This document shows, piece after piece, positions 7,916-17,415 of a stretch of DNA of 61,629 bases. The notes under the pieces are model-generated. The model made no database searches and had not been told where the DNA came from. It worked only from the letters and a program-made list of their open reading frames with translations. The position numbers were made by a program, and so were the translations under genes. Source of the stretch: an uncultured Mediterraneibacter sp. (GTDB lineage: Bacteria; Bacillota; Clostridia; Lachnospirales; Lachnospiraceae); the NCBI GenBank assembly GCA_944384505.1, contig CALWTQ010000014.1, forward strand, positions 1 through 61,629, in the 5' to 3' direction. Positions within the stretch are counted from its first letter, which is position 1, and every line of letters begins with the position of its first letter.

Positions 7916-9202
7916 ATGAGAATCAGTGGATTGAATTCTTACGGAATGGGAGCTTACGTTGGACAGGCTGCCATGAATAATGCCAGGCTCATACAGGCTT
8001 TATCCAACAATCCTAAGTATGTGGAGGCAGTCAGCCCCACGATGCCGTCAGGCGGTTCTTTAAAGGACAGTCTTGATTTCGTGAAGGAATATACTTCTGG
8101 TATGTCCTCTCTGATGAAGGCTGCGAGTGAGCTCAAGAGCACCAATTCCTCTGGAGCCATGAGGGAATTTGATGTCACCAGCTCTGACACCTCGGTTGCG
8201 GACGTCTCAAAGAGACTCCCCGTGCGCACTGCCGGCGAGATCCAGATCTCAGTTGATCAGATCGCTCAGGCACAGTCAAATGTAAGCGATACAGTAAGTG
8301 CTTCTGCCTCCGCAGTTTCAGACATGAATTTTACAGTCAGCGGAAGCGCCGGCTCTGTGAACGTACAGGTAAGCGCTGTGGCGGACAACGGAGCATCCAG
8401 GACGAATGCCCAGATGTTAAGAGAGGCGGCTTCACAGATCAATGACAGCGCTGTGGGAGTGAGAGCCACCGTAGTGGAGGAAGACGGAAACGTTTCCTTG
8501 AAGCTTGACAGCATGAATACGGGATCCGCTTACGGATTCCAGGTCAGCGGTGATCTCGGGAGCGCGGCCGGTGTGGATGAGGTGCAGACTGCAGGCTCCA
8601 ACGCGCGCTACTCTGTCACAGAGAACGGAGTTACGAGAGACTATACATCATCCCGCAATGATATCACAGTGAACAGCGGCCGGATCGGCGTCACACTGAA
8701 GGACGCCGGCGAGGTTACGATCCGCTCGGATGTTGATCCGGAGAGAGTCACAGCCGCGCTGAGCGATCTGGTAAAGAGCTACAACAGCGCCCTGGAGATT
8801 CTCAATGACAACTACGGACGCGGAAGCGGCGTAGACCGCCAGCTGCGCAATCTTGTCAGGGGCCTCGGCCCGGAGCAGTCTCTTGAGAAGCTGGGAATCA
8901 CGGTCAATGACGACGCGACTCTGAACTTTGATCCGGATGTGCTTGCCGAGAGCATAGAGAAAGAGCCCTCTCTTGTGAAAGAGCTCATTTCCGGCGCAGG
9001 CGGCATTGCGGACACTGCCTTTAACAAAGCGGTAGGCGGCATGAACATGAACTCCAGCTCCCTGATCAACAGCGATATAAAAGAGCTGCAGGAGCAGAGC
9101 ATGAATAATTCCTATCTCGCCATGACCATGTTCATGGGCGGGAATGCCTACATGAATAACAACTACTATGCGACCGGGCTCATGATGAATTATCTGATCT
9201 GA
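7916..9202 (+). CDS. FliD-like (hook-associated protein 2-like) secreted protein, second copy
   Basis: The 428-residue protein has no signal peptide. Its last 170 residues resemble the FliD C-terminal domain: LVKSYNSALEILND, then EKLGITVNDDATLNFD, then SLVKELISGAGG, the same order as in the true FliD at 21057. The N-terminus lacks FliD's usual GLASGLDRDTLIEQL motif and instead starts MRISGLNSYGMGAY. The tail is Asn/Met/Tyr-rich and ends in a leucine-isoleucine. It is divergently transcribed from hag under its own sigma-28-type promoter, with an AAGGAGGG Shine-Dalgarno eight bases before ATG. Likely exported by the flagellar apparatus as an alternative cap or a filament-associated protein; this role is inferred. 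FliD relationship is moderately sure. Confidence 0.65.
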   Translation: MRISGLNSYGMGAYVGQAAMNNARLIQALSNNPKYVEAVSPTMPSGGSLKDSLDFVKEYTSGMSSLMKAASELKSTNSSGAMREFDVTSSDTSVADVSKRLPVRTAGEIQISVDQIAQAQSNVSDTVSASASAVSDMNFTVSGSAGSVNVQVSAVADNGASRTNAQMLREAASQINDSAVGVRATVVEEDGNVSLKLDSMNTGSAYGFQVSGDLGSAAGVDEVQTAGSNARYSVTENGVTRDYTSSRNDITVNSGRIGVTLKDAGEVTIRSDVDPERVTAALSDLVKSYNSALEILNDNYGRGSGVDRQLRNLVRGLGPEQSLEKLGITVNDDATLNFDPDVLAESIEKEPSLVKELISGAGGIADTAFNKAVGGMNMNSSSLINSDIKELQEQSMNNSYLAMTMFMGGNAYMNNNYYATGLMMNYLI

Positions 9203-9286
9203 CATATCAGCTCAGCAATCAGAGATCATCAGAGACAGGCTGGATTTTACAGTCCCGGCCCTAAAAGCAGTAAATTGAATTATTAA

Positions 9287-9330
9287 AAAAACACCCCCCT
9301 GACCTGTACACAGATCAGGGAGGTGTTTTT
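9287..9330. terminator. Bidirectional terminator
   Basis: A long stem (AAAAACACC...CTGA at 9287-9302 with TCAGGGAGGTGTTTTT at 9315-9330, one mismatch or wobble) has A-rich and T-rich flanks, so it can end the FliD-like transcript on the plus strand and the chemoreceptor transcript on the minus strand. Confidence 0.85.
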
Positions 9331-9357
9331 AATCTTGAATTGTTCTCACAGGGCAGC

Positions 9358-10581
9358 TCAGAATGCCATAACATCTGAGACCACATACCCGTCTACAGGA
9401 GAACATGCAGCTCCGCCTGCAGCCCCGGCCAGCATCTCTCCTCCTGCAAATCCGGTTCCGCCGACAGGGGGCATCGTCTCCACATACACCCGGTGTTCCG
9501 GATCATACCGTCCGGCTCTTGCGGGACGGTATCCGGGGATTGTAAGTGCTTCAAGCTGCCCTTCCTTACGGATCGCGCCGTCCCCGATCGCCCGGGACGT
9601 CTTCCTGCGTTTCAGTTCCAGAGCCGCCTGCATCGCCCTCTCCTTCTCCTCCTGCTCTTTCGCGCGTTTCATGCGGGTTTCAGTCAGCGATTCATCGGAG
9701 AACCGTCTCAGTTTCCTGTTCCCGCGCAGAAGCAGCTTTTCCAGAGAACGCAGAGCGGCCTTGGCTTTCTTCTGATCCTTTTCATCTCCATACACGGATA
9801 AGAGCTTTAACGTGGCTATATTACGGCGTGTCTCCTGCATAACATTCAGAACCATGGACCGGCTGTTCGCGCGTGCCATCCTGCTGTAAGACGCAGCAGT
9901 CTGATACGGGGACGCGCTTCCGATTCTGAACTTCTGAAGCGCCTGTTCCGCCGGAGATGGGAGGCCGTATGAGGAGGCCGTGTTCTGAGAGGCATATCCG
10001 CCTGCCCCGAACATGGCATAATTGTTATCCTGAGCTTTATTGTCAGGAATCTTCTGCCAGAATACCGCCTGGTCTTCCTCCAGCCATACTCCTGCCCCGG
10101 CGCCCAGTTTTCCGAGACGCCTGACACATTCAATCAGCGCCGAGACCTTCTTTTCATAGCTCTTCTTTCCGGCATAGAGTCCTGCCATGAACTCATCTGA
10201 CAGGATCAGCGCGTAACCGTCCCCGACCTCATCAAGAACCTTTGAGAGCATATCGCGTTCCCCGTCCGTTCCCGGCGTTTCAATGGCAATATGGATCCGC
10301 GGATTGTCCTTCCGTATCTGCTCCAGCAGGTTACGGAATAAATCTGACACCTCTTTGCGGGATTCGGCCGCAGGGGCCCCGGCGGTCATGTGATCCGCCC
10401 TCGTCCCTTCTGTCCCCTTCCCTGCCGGTCCTTCCGCCAGCTCTCCTGTTATAGATTCACTCTGCATTTTATGAAAAGAAACGGAGGCAGCAGGGTTCCC
10501 TGCCGCCTCCGCTTTTTCCAGCTCGTTTCTTTTTGTATGCAGATTAAGATATACAGAACTCTCTGATACGATTCTGTTCAT
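9358..10581 (-). CDS. Unrecognised protein cotranscribed with a chemoreceptor
   Basis: I do not recognise this 407-residue protein. It has no signal peptide or membrane segment. Residues about 75-190 form a compact alpha/beta-looking region (RIHIAIETPG, YALILSDEF, AGVWLEEDQAVFWQ). Residues about 250-340 are strongly basic and helical, rich in Arg/Lys/Glu (KKAKAALRSLEKLLLRGNRKLRRF, then a RMKRAKEQEEKERAMQAALELKRRK-type charged stretch), suggestive of a coiled coil or nucleic-acid or phospholipid contact. The tail is Gly/Ala-rich. It starts 24 bases after the chemoreceptor stop and precedes the shared terminator, so it should be coexpressed with motility genes. The start near MNRIVSESSVYL is the first ATG after the upstream stop. 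Confidence 0.6.
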   Translation of the reverse strand: MNRIVSESSVYLNLHTKRNELEKAEAAGNPAASVSFHKMQSESITGELAEGPAGKGTEGTRADHMTAGAPAAESRKEVSDLFRNLLEQIRKDNPRIHIAIETPGTDGERDMLSKVLDEVGDGYALILSDEFMAGLYAGKKSYEKKVSALIECVRRLGKLGAGAGVWLEEDQAVFWQKIPDNKAQDNNYAMFGAGGYASQNTASSYGLPSPAEQALQKFRIGSASPYQTAASYSRMARANSRSMVLNVMQETRRNIATLKLLSVYGDEKDQKKAKAALRSLEKLLLRGNRKLRRFSDESLTETRMKRAKEQEEKERAMQAALELKRRKTSRAIGDGAIRKEGQLEALTIPGYRPARAGRYDPEHRVYVETMPPVGGTGFAGGEMLAGAAGGAACSPVDGYVVSDVMAF

Positions 10582-10605
10582 AAACCGTCACCCCTTATAC
10601 CACGG

Positions 10606-12600
10606 TTATTCTGCCGCCGTGTTTAACTGGCTTACATCCTTCAGTTTGAATCCGCCCACAGTCTTCTTGAGCATTTCAGCCTGTCCTGAAAGTTCCTCAC
10701 TTGCCGCCGCGCTCTGCTGTGCAGTAGCTGAATTTGTCTGAACAACGCTGGAAATCTGATCAACGCCGACTGTAACCTGTGCAACCGCATCGGCCTGTGT
10801 CTTCGTATTCTTTGAGATTTCCCCGTTTAAGCTAACCGCCTTCTGAGCAGACTCTGCGGTATGCTGAAGAGATTCTGACGTCTCTCCGGCGATCCTTGTT
10901 CCGTTCTCAACAGCTTTAATAGAACGCTCGATCAGCTCGGAGGTATTCTTGGAAGCTTCCGCGCTCTTCTCGGCCAGCGAACGCACTTCATCAGCCACAA
11001 CTGCGAATCCTTTTCCTGCGTTTCCTGCGCGGGCCGCTTCCACAGCCGCGTTCAGAGCAAGAATATTTGTCTGGAAAGCGATATCCTCAATCGTCTTGAT
11101 GATACGGCTGATCTCACTAGAGCTTGAAGTGATCTCATCCATCGCATTGGTCAGCTCTTCCATCTTCTGCATGCTTTCCATCAGCAGCTGTCCGGCCTCA
11201 TTCGATACTTCACTGGATTCCTCAGCGAACTTCGCGTTGGCCTGGATACTGTTATTGATATCATTGATAGTGGCCGCAAGCTCTTCCACGCTGGAAGCCT
11301 GCTCTGTCGCGCCCTGGCTGAATGCCTGCGCACCGGAAGCTACCTGGTCAGATCCTGCTGCAACCTGCTCAGCGGCCTCATTGATCTCTCTGAGAGCTCC
11401 TGAAAGTTTCAGGTTAATTCCCCTGAGGCTTTCATAAATCTGATAAAGATCTCCCCGATATACAGATGTATCTGAGGTGATATCAAAGTTGCCCCGTGCC
11501 ATCTCGCCGAGCACTCTGCCTTCTTCTTCAATCAGGCTGCTGAGACAGTCGACAATCTCTTTTGTAGCCTCAGCCAGAGCCCCTGTCTCATCCTCCGTAT
11601 TAACCTCGGGCACCGGAGAGTGAAGATCGCCTTCTGAAAGAGACGTGATACGCTCGGAACATTTGATAATCGGGTTAACAATACGTCCTGTGAGCCAGCG
11701 GATAAAGAGAACTGTTACAAGCATAGCGACAACAACTATAACGACAATAATTATAATGGAACGGTATGTAGAATCCATAAAGTCGCTCTGTGGCGCTGTC
11801 ACGCCAAGGCTCCAGCCGTCAGTACCCTCTACAGGCGCATAGGCAATGATCTTTTTATCACCGTCTATCGTATAGTTGCCTGTACCGCTCTCTCCGCCTC
11901 TCATTTTCCCATGGATAGCCGCAAGATCCTTGAGATTGCTGTCTGAGGCAGCTTCACTCTCGATATTCTGTGTCGTAACCGTATCCATAGTCGTGTCAGC
12001 GATCGTGTTGCCATCTTTGTCAATCATATATGCTCCGCCGTTCTCGCTGACCTTGATGCTGGTCATGATATCATTGAGAAATGTCTCATGAGGAACGAAA
12101 TAAACCACTCCGATGGGCGTAGTGTCAACCTCGCCGTCCTCCCAAAGGGGCGCTGCGACAATGATCGTCAGTTCCTCAGTCACTTTGCTCATCACAGGGG
12201 TTGATACATATGTATTTCCCTGCATGCACTGCTGGAAATAGTCACGGTCTGCATAATTGTTTCCATCAAACAGACTGTTTCCATTTGAGTCAAGAAGATT
12301 CGCCCGTACCATCCCGTATTTCTCAGCCCAGGATGTGAGAATGTCTTCCTTCTCATCAACAGGAACTTCCGGGTCTGACATATCAGCCCTGGCGCCGAAA
12401 GATTCAGCCACATTTATATACGACTGTATTTCCTCTGTGACTCGCTGTGAAGAAATCTCTGCCATATTGGCCATGCTCTGGCGCATCTCACTGAAAGTGC
12501 TTTCATAAGAAAGAACTGAGCTTATGATTCCCAGAAGCAGAATAAAAATTGCTGTAATGGCAGCTGATCCTACGATAATTTTTGTACGTATACTTTTCAT
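10606..12600 (-). CDS. Methyl-accepting chemotaxis protein with dCache sensor
   Basis: The 664-residue chemoreceptor has an N-terminal transmembrane helix (about 10-32), an extracellular dCache-type double-PAS domain (about 35-270; includes [10 protein letters not shown] and [14 protein letters not shown]), a second membrane helix (about 280-305), a HAMP domain with [11 protein letters not shown], and a signalling hairpin with the invariant tip [20 protein letters not shown]. The tip binds CheA, CheW and CheV. No C-terminal CheR-tethering pentapeptide is seen. The start chosen is the ATG at 12600, preceded by AAAAGGAG; an upstream in-frame ATG lacks a ribosome site and would add an unlikely N-terminus. 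A sigma-28-like promoter is 157 bp upstream. The ligand cannot be predicted. Confidence 0.93.
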   Translation of the reverse strand: MKSIRTKIIVGSAAITAIFILLLGIISSVLSYESTFSEMRQSMANMAEISSQRVTEEIQSYINVAESFGARADMSDPEVPVDEKEDILTSWAEKYGMVRANLLDSNGNSLFDGNNYADRDYFQQCMQGNTYVSTPVMSKVTEELTIIVAAPLWEDGEVDTTPIGVVYFVPHETFLNDIMTSIKVSENGGAYMIDKDGNTIADTTMDTVTTQNIESEAASDSNLKDLAAIHGKMRGGESGTGNYTIDGDKKIIAYAPVEGTDGWSLGVTAPQSDFMDSTYRSIIIIVVIVVVAMLVTVLFIRWLTGRIVNPIIKCSERITSLSEGDLHSPVPEVNTEDETGALAEATKEIVDCLSSLIEEEGRVLGEMARGNFDITSDTSVYRGDLYQIYESLRGINLKLSGALREINEAAEQVAAGSDQVASGAQAFSQGATEQASSVEELAATINDINNSIQANAKFAEESSEVSNEAGQLLMESMQKMEELTNAMDEITSSSSEISRIIKTIEDIAFQTNILALNAAVEAARAGNAGKGFAVVADEVRSLAEKSAEASKNTSELIERSIKAVENGTRIAGETSESLQHTAESAQKAVSLNGEISKNTKTQADAVAQVTVGVDQISSVVQTNSATAQQSAAASEELSGQAEMLKKTVGGFKLKDVSQLNTAAE

Positions 12601-12756
12601 CTTTTTTCTCCTTTTGCCACACTGCCCCGAATTCAGGGCTCTGAAACGCAGGACAGCGTGATCCGTGACATACGATATCATACGGATTAAAATCATTTAT
12701 CATTGGAGTGTAATGGGTGATGACGGTATGATCTTAATCCACGATATCTGTTTATA

Positions 12757-12783
12757 ATATCGTACTTGTCGGGAAAAAATTAA
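12757..12783 (-). promoter_or_regulatory. Probable sigma-28-type promoter of the dCache chemoreceptor
   Basis: On the minus strand TTAA (12780-12783), a 15-bp spacer and TACGATAT (12757-12764); six of eight -10 positions match GCCGATAT. The -35 lies in the 192-bp gap after the hemerythrin gene, which contains nothing else convincing. Confidence 0.5.
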
Positions 12784-12800
12784 GAGTCTTCCCGGAAATT

Positions 12801-13208
12801 TTATTCTTTAGTCTGCAAAAAAGCGCCCAGACGCTTATCCATAGTACGGATATGAGTGATCAGCCTTACGACATGAACGTTTATCTCACTCATATTCTGG
12901 ATACTGGGACCCTCCGAAGGAATCCGGTTAAGAATCTCCTTAAGCTGCCTCTTATATTCTTCATGAAATTTGTGGTGAGTCTCATACTCTCTCCACTCAT
13001 ATTTTTTCTGAACATCTTCTTCATGACCAAAATGCTTGTCCACATAATTGGTGAGGAAAGTGGCCGCCCGGTCCATCTGGTCCTTTCCGGTTTTTTTACT
13101 GTCAGAAAAAGAATCAAGAAGCTGGTTAACCGCGTCAAACAGCTGTCTGTGCTCCCTGTCTATCATATCATAACCGGTGATTAGATCCGGTGTAACTTCG
13201 TATCTCAT
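12801..13208 (-). CDS. Bacteriohemerythrin
   Basis: The 135-residue protein is a single hemerythrin domain. The diiron ligands are visible in order: H20 in DREHRQLF, H57 with E61 in HFGHEED, H76 and H80 in THHKFHEE, and H116 with D121 in THIRTMDKR (numbering approximate). Such proteins bind oxygen at a diiron centre and, in anaerobes and microaerophiles, serve as oxygen sensors or buffers. The ATG overlaps the csrA stop by four bases, so it is translationally coupled to the motility regulators and coexpressed with the filament-assembly genes. A link between oxygen and swimming is inferred from this position. Confidence 0.93.
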   Translation of the reverse strand: MRYEVTPDLITGYDMIDREHRQLFDAVNQLLDSFSDSKKTGKDQMDRAATFLTNYVDKHFGHEEDVQKKYEWREYETHHKFHEEYKRQLKEILNRIPSEGPSIQNMSEINVHVVRLITHIRTMDKRLGAFLQTKE

Positions 13209-13468
13209 TTTTTGTTATCCTCCGTATTGTTATTATTTTCTCTGTCGGCTGTAAGAAGCGCCGCAAGGCTGTCCGCCCCGCTTCCGCCGCTTGCCGCGGC
13301 CTTCCGGTTTTCCCGGGCCGCTTCGAGAAGCTCTCTTCGGAATACCGGGATAGATCTCGGCGCGCTTATGGCGAGTTTCACGCTGTCCGACCCGCATTCC
13401 TTCACCGTGATGACAATATCATCGCCAATCACGATTTCCTCACCTTTTTTTCTCTCCAGAGTCAGCAT
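13205..13468 (-). CDS. csrA: Carbon storage/translation regulator CsrA
   Basis: The 87-residue protein starts MLTLERKKGEEI, with L4 and R6 of the RNA-binding first strand, and has the APRSIPVFRREL segment containing the second RNA-contact arginine. CsrA dimers bind GGA motifs in mRNA leaders; in Bacillus the main target is hag. The last 25 or so residues (Ala/Gly/Ser then Asn-rich) extend beyond the typical 61-75 residues of the family. The start overlaps the fliW stop by seven bases, as expected for the FliW-CsrA partner switch. The candidate target is the hag leader at 7646-7700. Confidence 0.97.
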   Translation of the reverse strand: MLTLERKKGEEIVIGDDIVITVKECGSDSVKLAISAPRSIPVFRRELLEAARENRKAAASGGSGADSLAALLTADRENNNNTEDNKK

Positions 13469-13920
13469 ACCTTCTTCTCCTTCCGGGTCAGTTCTCCAAG
13501 CGGATGCCGGAAACCATAGGACTGGTCCTCCAGTATCACCTGCTTTGCTTTCCTGGTGATCGTATTGATCACAATAGGACACCTCAGATTTACTGTACTC
13601 TGTGAAGCCGGCTTCTGAGCGACACACAGCACATACCACGAATAGTCGGACTCGTCCTGAACCTCGCCCAGGCACTCAAGCTCCGTCTGAGGAACTACAG
13701 GATTATAATCTTCTACGAGCAGGAACGGATTCATGATGATGAAAGCCAGTCCCTCTTCATCCAGGCAGTGAAGAGTAATCACCGCGTCGCTGGATTCGTC
13801 CGCCGCCACAGGCAGAAATCTTTTTTGATCCTCAAAACCAAAAAGACCGTCCTCAAAGTAGATCATCAGACCGTCTTCACAGGTTTGCCCTTCTGTATTT
13901 TCTTTGATTATATCGCTCAT
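13462..13920 (-). CDS. fliW: Flagellar assembly factor FliW
   Basis: This 152-residue protein has the FliW landmarks: GLFGFEDQKRFLP near residue 27, FIIMNPFLLVEDY in the middle, and NLRCPIVINTITRKAKQVILED near the C-terminus. FliW binds free flagellin or CsrA in turn; when flagellin is exported, FliW is freed and releases CsrA from the hag leader. The start at MSDIIKEN is chosen because of the CAGGAG Shine-Dalgarno; a longer frame would add an implausible Arg/Cys-rich start. Confidence 0.97.
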   Translation of the reverse strand: MSDIIKENTEGQTCEDGLMIYFEDGLFGFEDQKRFLPVAADESSDAVITLHCLDEEGLAFIIMNPFLLVEDYNPVVPQTELECLGEVQDESDYSWYVLCVAQKPASQSTVNLRCPIVINTITRKAKQVILEDQSYGFRHPLGELTRKEKKVC

Positions 13921-14015
13921 ATCTGCTCCTGTTCTGTGCCGGCAGCGGCAGGGATAAATCCTCTGCCGCTGCCACAATCACTTTTTTCTTTTCTCCCGTT
14001 CCCGTCTTTACATGA

Positions 14016-14636
14016 CTAAGCGGTCAGATCCATTGCCTCCCCGTCAAAACGCTCGGCAGCGCTTGGCGGTACATAGACCGGCCTGCCCATATACTCGATC
14101 TGCACATCCGGCCACTGTGTGATCACAAACTCAATGCTTCCGGGAATATACTCCACAGTTCCGTTGTTCAGCTTCAGATTGAACATCAGACGGTCCATCT
14201 GATAGTCCATCGAAATGCTGCCGGGCTGATATGTGATTTCTGCCCCCGTAGACGGAATAAACCCAAGCTGAAATTCTCCGGTTGGAAGCTGTGTCCTCTG
14301 TGCGAGGACCTGGTCCAGCATGGCACCGCCTTCCCCGGGTTTTGACCATTTCATCATGGACGCCTCACGAGCGTAGGACTGCGCCGCCTCTCCGGCCGCC
14401 TGAAGTCCCCGCTGCGCGTTCTGGCTGATCGCTCTTCTCGTAGTGGGAACGAGCGACGCCCGCGCTTCATAGGTGTCAAGAAGAAGCTTTGCCGGCCGGC
14501 TGTTCACGCTGAGACCGCCCCGCTGCCTGCTCATCTCGACAAGCGGAGGGCTGCTCTGTGAGCGCTCCAGTCTTGCGTGATGGATGGTCATCTCATATTC
14601 CAGAGGGATGTTCGTAATTTTGAGCAAGGGTTCCAT
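14016..14636 (-). CDS. DUF6470 family protein (YviE-like)
   Basis: The 206-residue soluble protein begins with a segment about agreeing with ITNIPLEYEMTIHHARLE and ends with repeated beta-like stretches (LGFIPSTGAEITYQPGS, FVITQWPDVQIEYMG). It lies between flgL and fliW exactly as B. subtilis yviE does, which supports the family call. Its biochemical role is unknown; conserved synteny implies a part in filament assembly. The second ATG is chosen because AGGAGG lies seven bases before it. Confidence 0.8.
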   Translation of the reverse strand: MEPLLKITNIPLEYEMTIHHARLERSQSSPPLVEMSRQRGGLSVNSRPAKLLLDTYEARASLVPTTRRAISQNAQRGLQAAGEAAQSYAREASMMKWSKPGEGGAMLDQVLAQRTQLPTGEFQLGFIPSTGAEITYQPGSISMDYQMDRLMFNLKLNNGTVEYIPGSIEFVITQWPDVQIEYMGRPVYVPPSAAERFDGEAMDLTA

Positions 14637-14719
14637 AGTCATTCCTCCTTTCTGTCACATGATGTATATCTCCTGTGCGCCTTCATCTGTGCATAGCCAG
14701 ATCATTCAAGCACTCAGAA

Positions 14720-15721
14720 TCAAGAAATAAAGTCAAGCAGCGAAGGTCCGATAATGCTTGTGCCGATCTTCAGAGCGCTTGTGTAGGCGTACATCGCCCA
14801 GGAATAATTCGTAATCGCCTCCGCGGGCTCGATTCCGATCTCCGCGCTGTACTGCTCCTGGATGGAGACAGCCTCATTCTCCAGCCTTGTCTTGGTAGTA
14901 TCCAGCATCTGGGTTTTCGTTCCCAGCTCTGTAAGCGTGTCTTTCAGCTGATCCGTTCCCTCCTGGAACTGATCCCACAGCTTCCCGTACTCCTCTGAGT
15001 CGAACTCATCCGCTTTCAGCAGCTCAGCCATCCGCCCGGCCAGGACGATCAGATTCTTGCTTGTTCCATCGTCCGTCTTGCCGTAGCCGAGCGCGTTAAT
15101 GCCCGGAAGGGATGTGTTCAGCGCTGTGGATGATATGATCTTGTCATCGTCGTCAAAGGACAGGCCGAAACCGATATCCACATAAGACGTCTCATTGGAG
15201 AGCTGCTCAAGCACACCAGCATTCGCAGGATCATCCACATCCACGCCGCGGTAGAGAAGCTTTCCGTCTTCTGTCAGCTCAAAGGGAGCTGTGTCAGTCC
15301 CTACGTTGCCTCCCAGGATGAAGCTGTCCCCGTACTTTGTATTTAAGAACTGCACCATTGTATTCTGCAGGTTCTTCAGCTGCTCCGCGTAAGTGTCACG
15401 GCCGGTGCTTCCGGCTGTGTCTGTAACGGCTCTGACTGAATAATCTTTCGAGATCTTATCAGCGATATTGCTGATCTGATAGATGACGCTCTCCTGCTCC
15501 TCAAGCCAGCTCTTGGAGCTCTCGACATTATTCAGATAGTCTGTATTTCTCGCGTAGCGGCGGTCCAGCACAGCCGCTCTCGCCGCCGAAGAGGGATCCT
15601 CATACGCGGAAGTGATCCTCTGCCCGGTCTCAACCTGCTTCCGGCTGGTATCCAGCCCGCCCATTGTGCTGTAGAGATTGTTCTGATAGTTCCGCATGAT
15701 CATATTTGTCGTAATTCTCAT
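14720..15721 (-). CDS. flgL: Hook-associated protein 3, hook-filament junction
   Basis: The 333-residue protein begins MRITTNMIMRNYQNNL with the flagellin-like N-terminal helix (RKQVETGQRITSAYEDPSSAARA), and the C-terminal helix pairs with it as in flagellin. FlgL forms the second junction ring between FlgK and the filament. It follows flgK by 14 bases and is probably translated from the same message; FlgN is its likely export chaperone. Confidence 0.96.
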   Translation of the reverse strand: MRITTNMIMRNYQNNLYSTMGGLDTSRKQVETGQRITSAYEDPSSAARAAVLDRRYARNTDYLNNVESSKSWLEEQESVIYQISNIADKISKDYSVRAVTDTAGSTGRDTYAEQLKNLQNTMVQFLNTKYGDSFILGGNVGTDTAPFELTEDGKLLYRGVDVDDPANAGVLEQLSNETSYVDIGFGLSFDDDDKIISSTALNTSLPGINALGYGKTDDGTSKNLIVLAGRMAELLKADEFDSEEYGKLWDQFQEGTDQLKDTLTELGTKTQMLDTTKTRLENEAVSIQEQYSAEIGIEPAEAITNYSWAMYAYTSALKIGTSIIGPSLLDFIS

Positions 15722-15735
15722 CTTATTTCAGCCTC

Positions 15736-17301
15736 CTATCTTCCTACCACGCCGGTATTGTTAATCAGTGTGTCAAGCGCTTCGTCAAGAGCGGTCATCA
15801 GCCTTGCGGCCGCGTTGTAAGACTGCTGGTACTGCATCATGCTCATGACTTCCTCATCCAAGTTGACGCCGGCTACAGAGTCCTTGGAATCCGCAATCTG
15901 GTTGAGCACGGTCAGTCTGTTCGTCAGGATGGAGGATGTGGAAGAGCGCTCCGTCGCCTGGGTGTTCTGAAGGAAGGTATACGCCTCAAGGAAGGTACCC
16001 TTAAACACCTGGGACTGCGTATTTCCGTTGACTGCTGTGAAAGTCTGGTCATCAGATATGATCGCGTTGATCATCCTCTGTACATTTTCATATGCGGATG
16101 CATTATCTCCGGTAGGGCCCTGTTCCGTTGTGGTAGTGATGTGAATCTGGCCGGACATCCACTTTTCAGAAATCCGGATGTTCGCGGCTGTAAAGGTATC
16201 ACTGCCATCTGACGTCTCAAAGAGTGCAAGTTCAGGATCGTCATCAGCGCCGTTTATTCTGTTGAGTTCTTTGGCAAATGTATCAACAAAGCTGTTGAAG
16301 TAGTTCTCGTAGAATCCGATTCCCTTTGTATCCGATCCGTCGTAAACCCCTGCTTCGTTGAGCATATCCACATATCCCTTGAGCACGCCCTCGCCGATAA
16401 TATTTGTTACATTATGGATATCCGGGTTTGTGGGATCCGCTCCCGCTTCAGTAATCGTCACTGTCAGCGGAGGCATCCCCTTAGTGCTTTCAACTGACAC
16501 AGTGCCCCGCTTGTTGTCGTCAATCAGTGTATAACTGGTGCCGTTCTCATCCTGGAATGTGATCTTGAGGGTGTCGACCTTGATATTTCCTCCCATGTTC
16601 GTCTCTTCATAGGTTACGCTGATGGGGAAATATGTCGCCAGCTCATCGATCAGGGCATTCCTCTGGTCCATAAGCTCCAGGGCGGGATTCCCGAGTACCT
16701 GGCTGTTCTTGATGGACTGGTTGAGCTCCAGGATATCATTCAGATAAGAATCGATCTTCTGCGTCTCTGTCCCCACAATCCGGTCCACAAATTCCGCCTT
16801 CATATCTGTGATGTCCTTCGCGCTTTCGTGGAAAAGATTGAGCAGAGTCTCCATAGCGGAACGGACCAGCGTATCGTATGTGTTCTGTCCCGCGGTGTCC
16901 GGTCTCGACATATTTTCAAGCTGAGCGACTACCTCGTTGAGTGCGCTGGAGATCTTGCTCGTTGAAGTCTCATCGAACACGTCCCCGATCCGGTCGAGAA
17001 TCGTATCCATCGCGTCCACCGTACCCACCTCGGCCAGCTGGTTGCGGTACTGGATATCAAGGAAAGGATCCCTGATCTGCGAAACCCCTGTGGCCATTAC
17101 TCCCTGGCCTACGCTGATCGTATATCTGCTGTTCGTCATGCTGTGCCCTGCCGGGCTTACGCTCTGCAGGTCAAGGCGCTGTCTTGTATAACCTGATGTA
17201 TTGATATTCGCTACGTTCTGTCCCACTACGTTGAGCGCGGTCTGGCTGGCTGACATCGCCAGCTGCGCGACAGAAAATCCCGCGAATGTGGATCGTACCA
17301 T
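15736..17301 (-). CDS. flgK: Hook-associated protein 1
   Basis: The 521-residue protein carries the rod/hook N-terminal motif (VGQNVANINTSGYTRQRLDLQS) and the C-terminal QQSYNAAARLMTALDEALDTLIN helix typical of FlgK. It forms the first junction ring on the hook. It sits in the flgM-flgN-flgK-flgL operon 114 bases after flgN. Length is normal for the family. Confidence 0.97.
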   Translation of the reverse strand: MVRSTFAGFSVAQLAMSASQTALNVVGQNVANINTSGYTRQRLDLQSVSPAGHSMTNSRYTISVGQGVMATGVSQIRDPFLDIQYRNQLAEVGTVDAMDTILDRIGDVFDETSTSKISSALNEVVAQLENMSRPDTAGQNTYDTLVRSAMETLLNLFHESAKDITDMKAEFVDRIVGTETQKIDSYLNDILELNQSIKNSQVLGNPALELMDQRNALIDELATYFPISVTYEETNMGGNIKVDTLKITFQDENGTSYTLIDDNKRGTVSVESTKGMPPLTVTITEAGADPTNPDIHNVTNIIGEGVLKGYVDMLNEAGVYDGSDTKGIGFYENYFNSFVDTFAKELNRINGADDDPELALFETSDGSDTFTAANIRISEKWMSGQIHITTTTEQGPTGDNASAYENVQRMINAIISDDQTFTAVNGNTQSQVFKGTFLEAYTFLQNTQATERSSTSSILTNRLTVLNQIADSKDSVAGVNLDEEVMSMMQYQQSYNAAARLMTALDEALDTLINNTGVVGR

Positions 17302-17415
17302 TGTCTGTCCCTCCTGTACTTCTTAAACAATAATCCTGTGCATTTTAAATTATAATGCTCTTTAAACGATAAATAATATTTCCAAATCACTCTGAATCAT
17401 TCCGTGAACCGCCTG

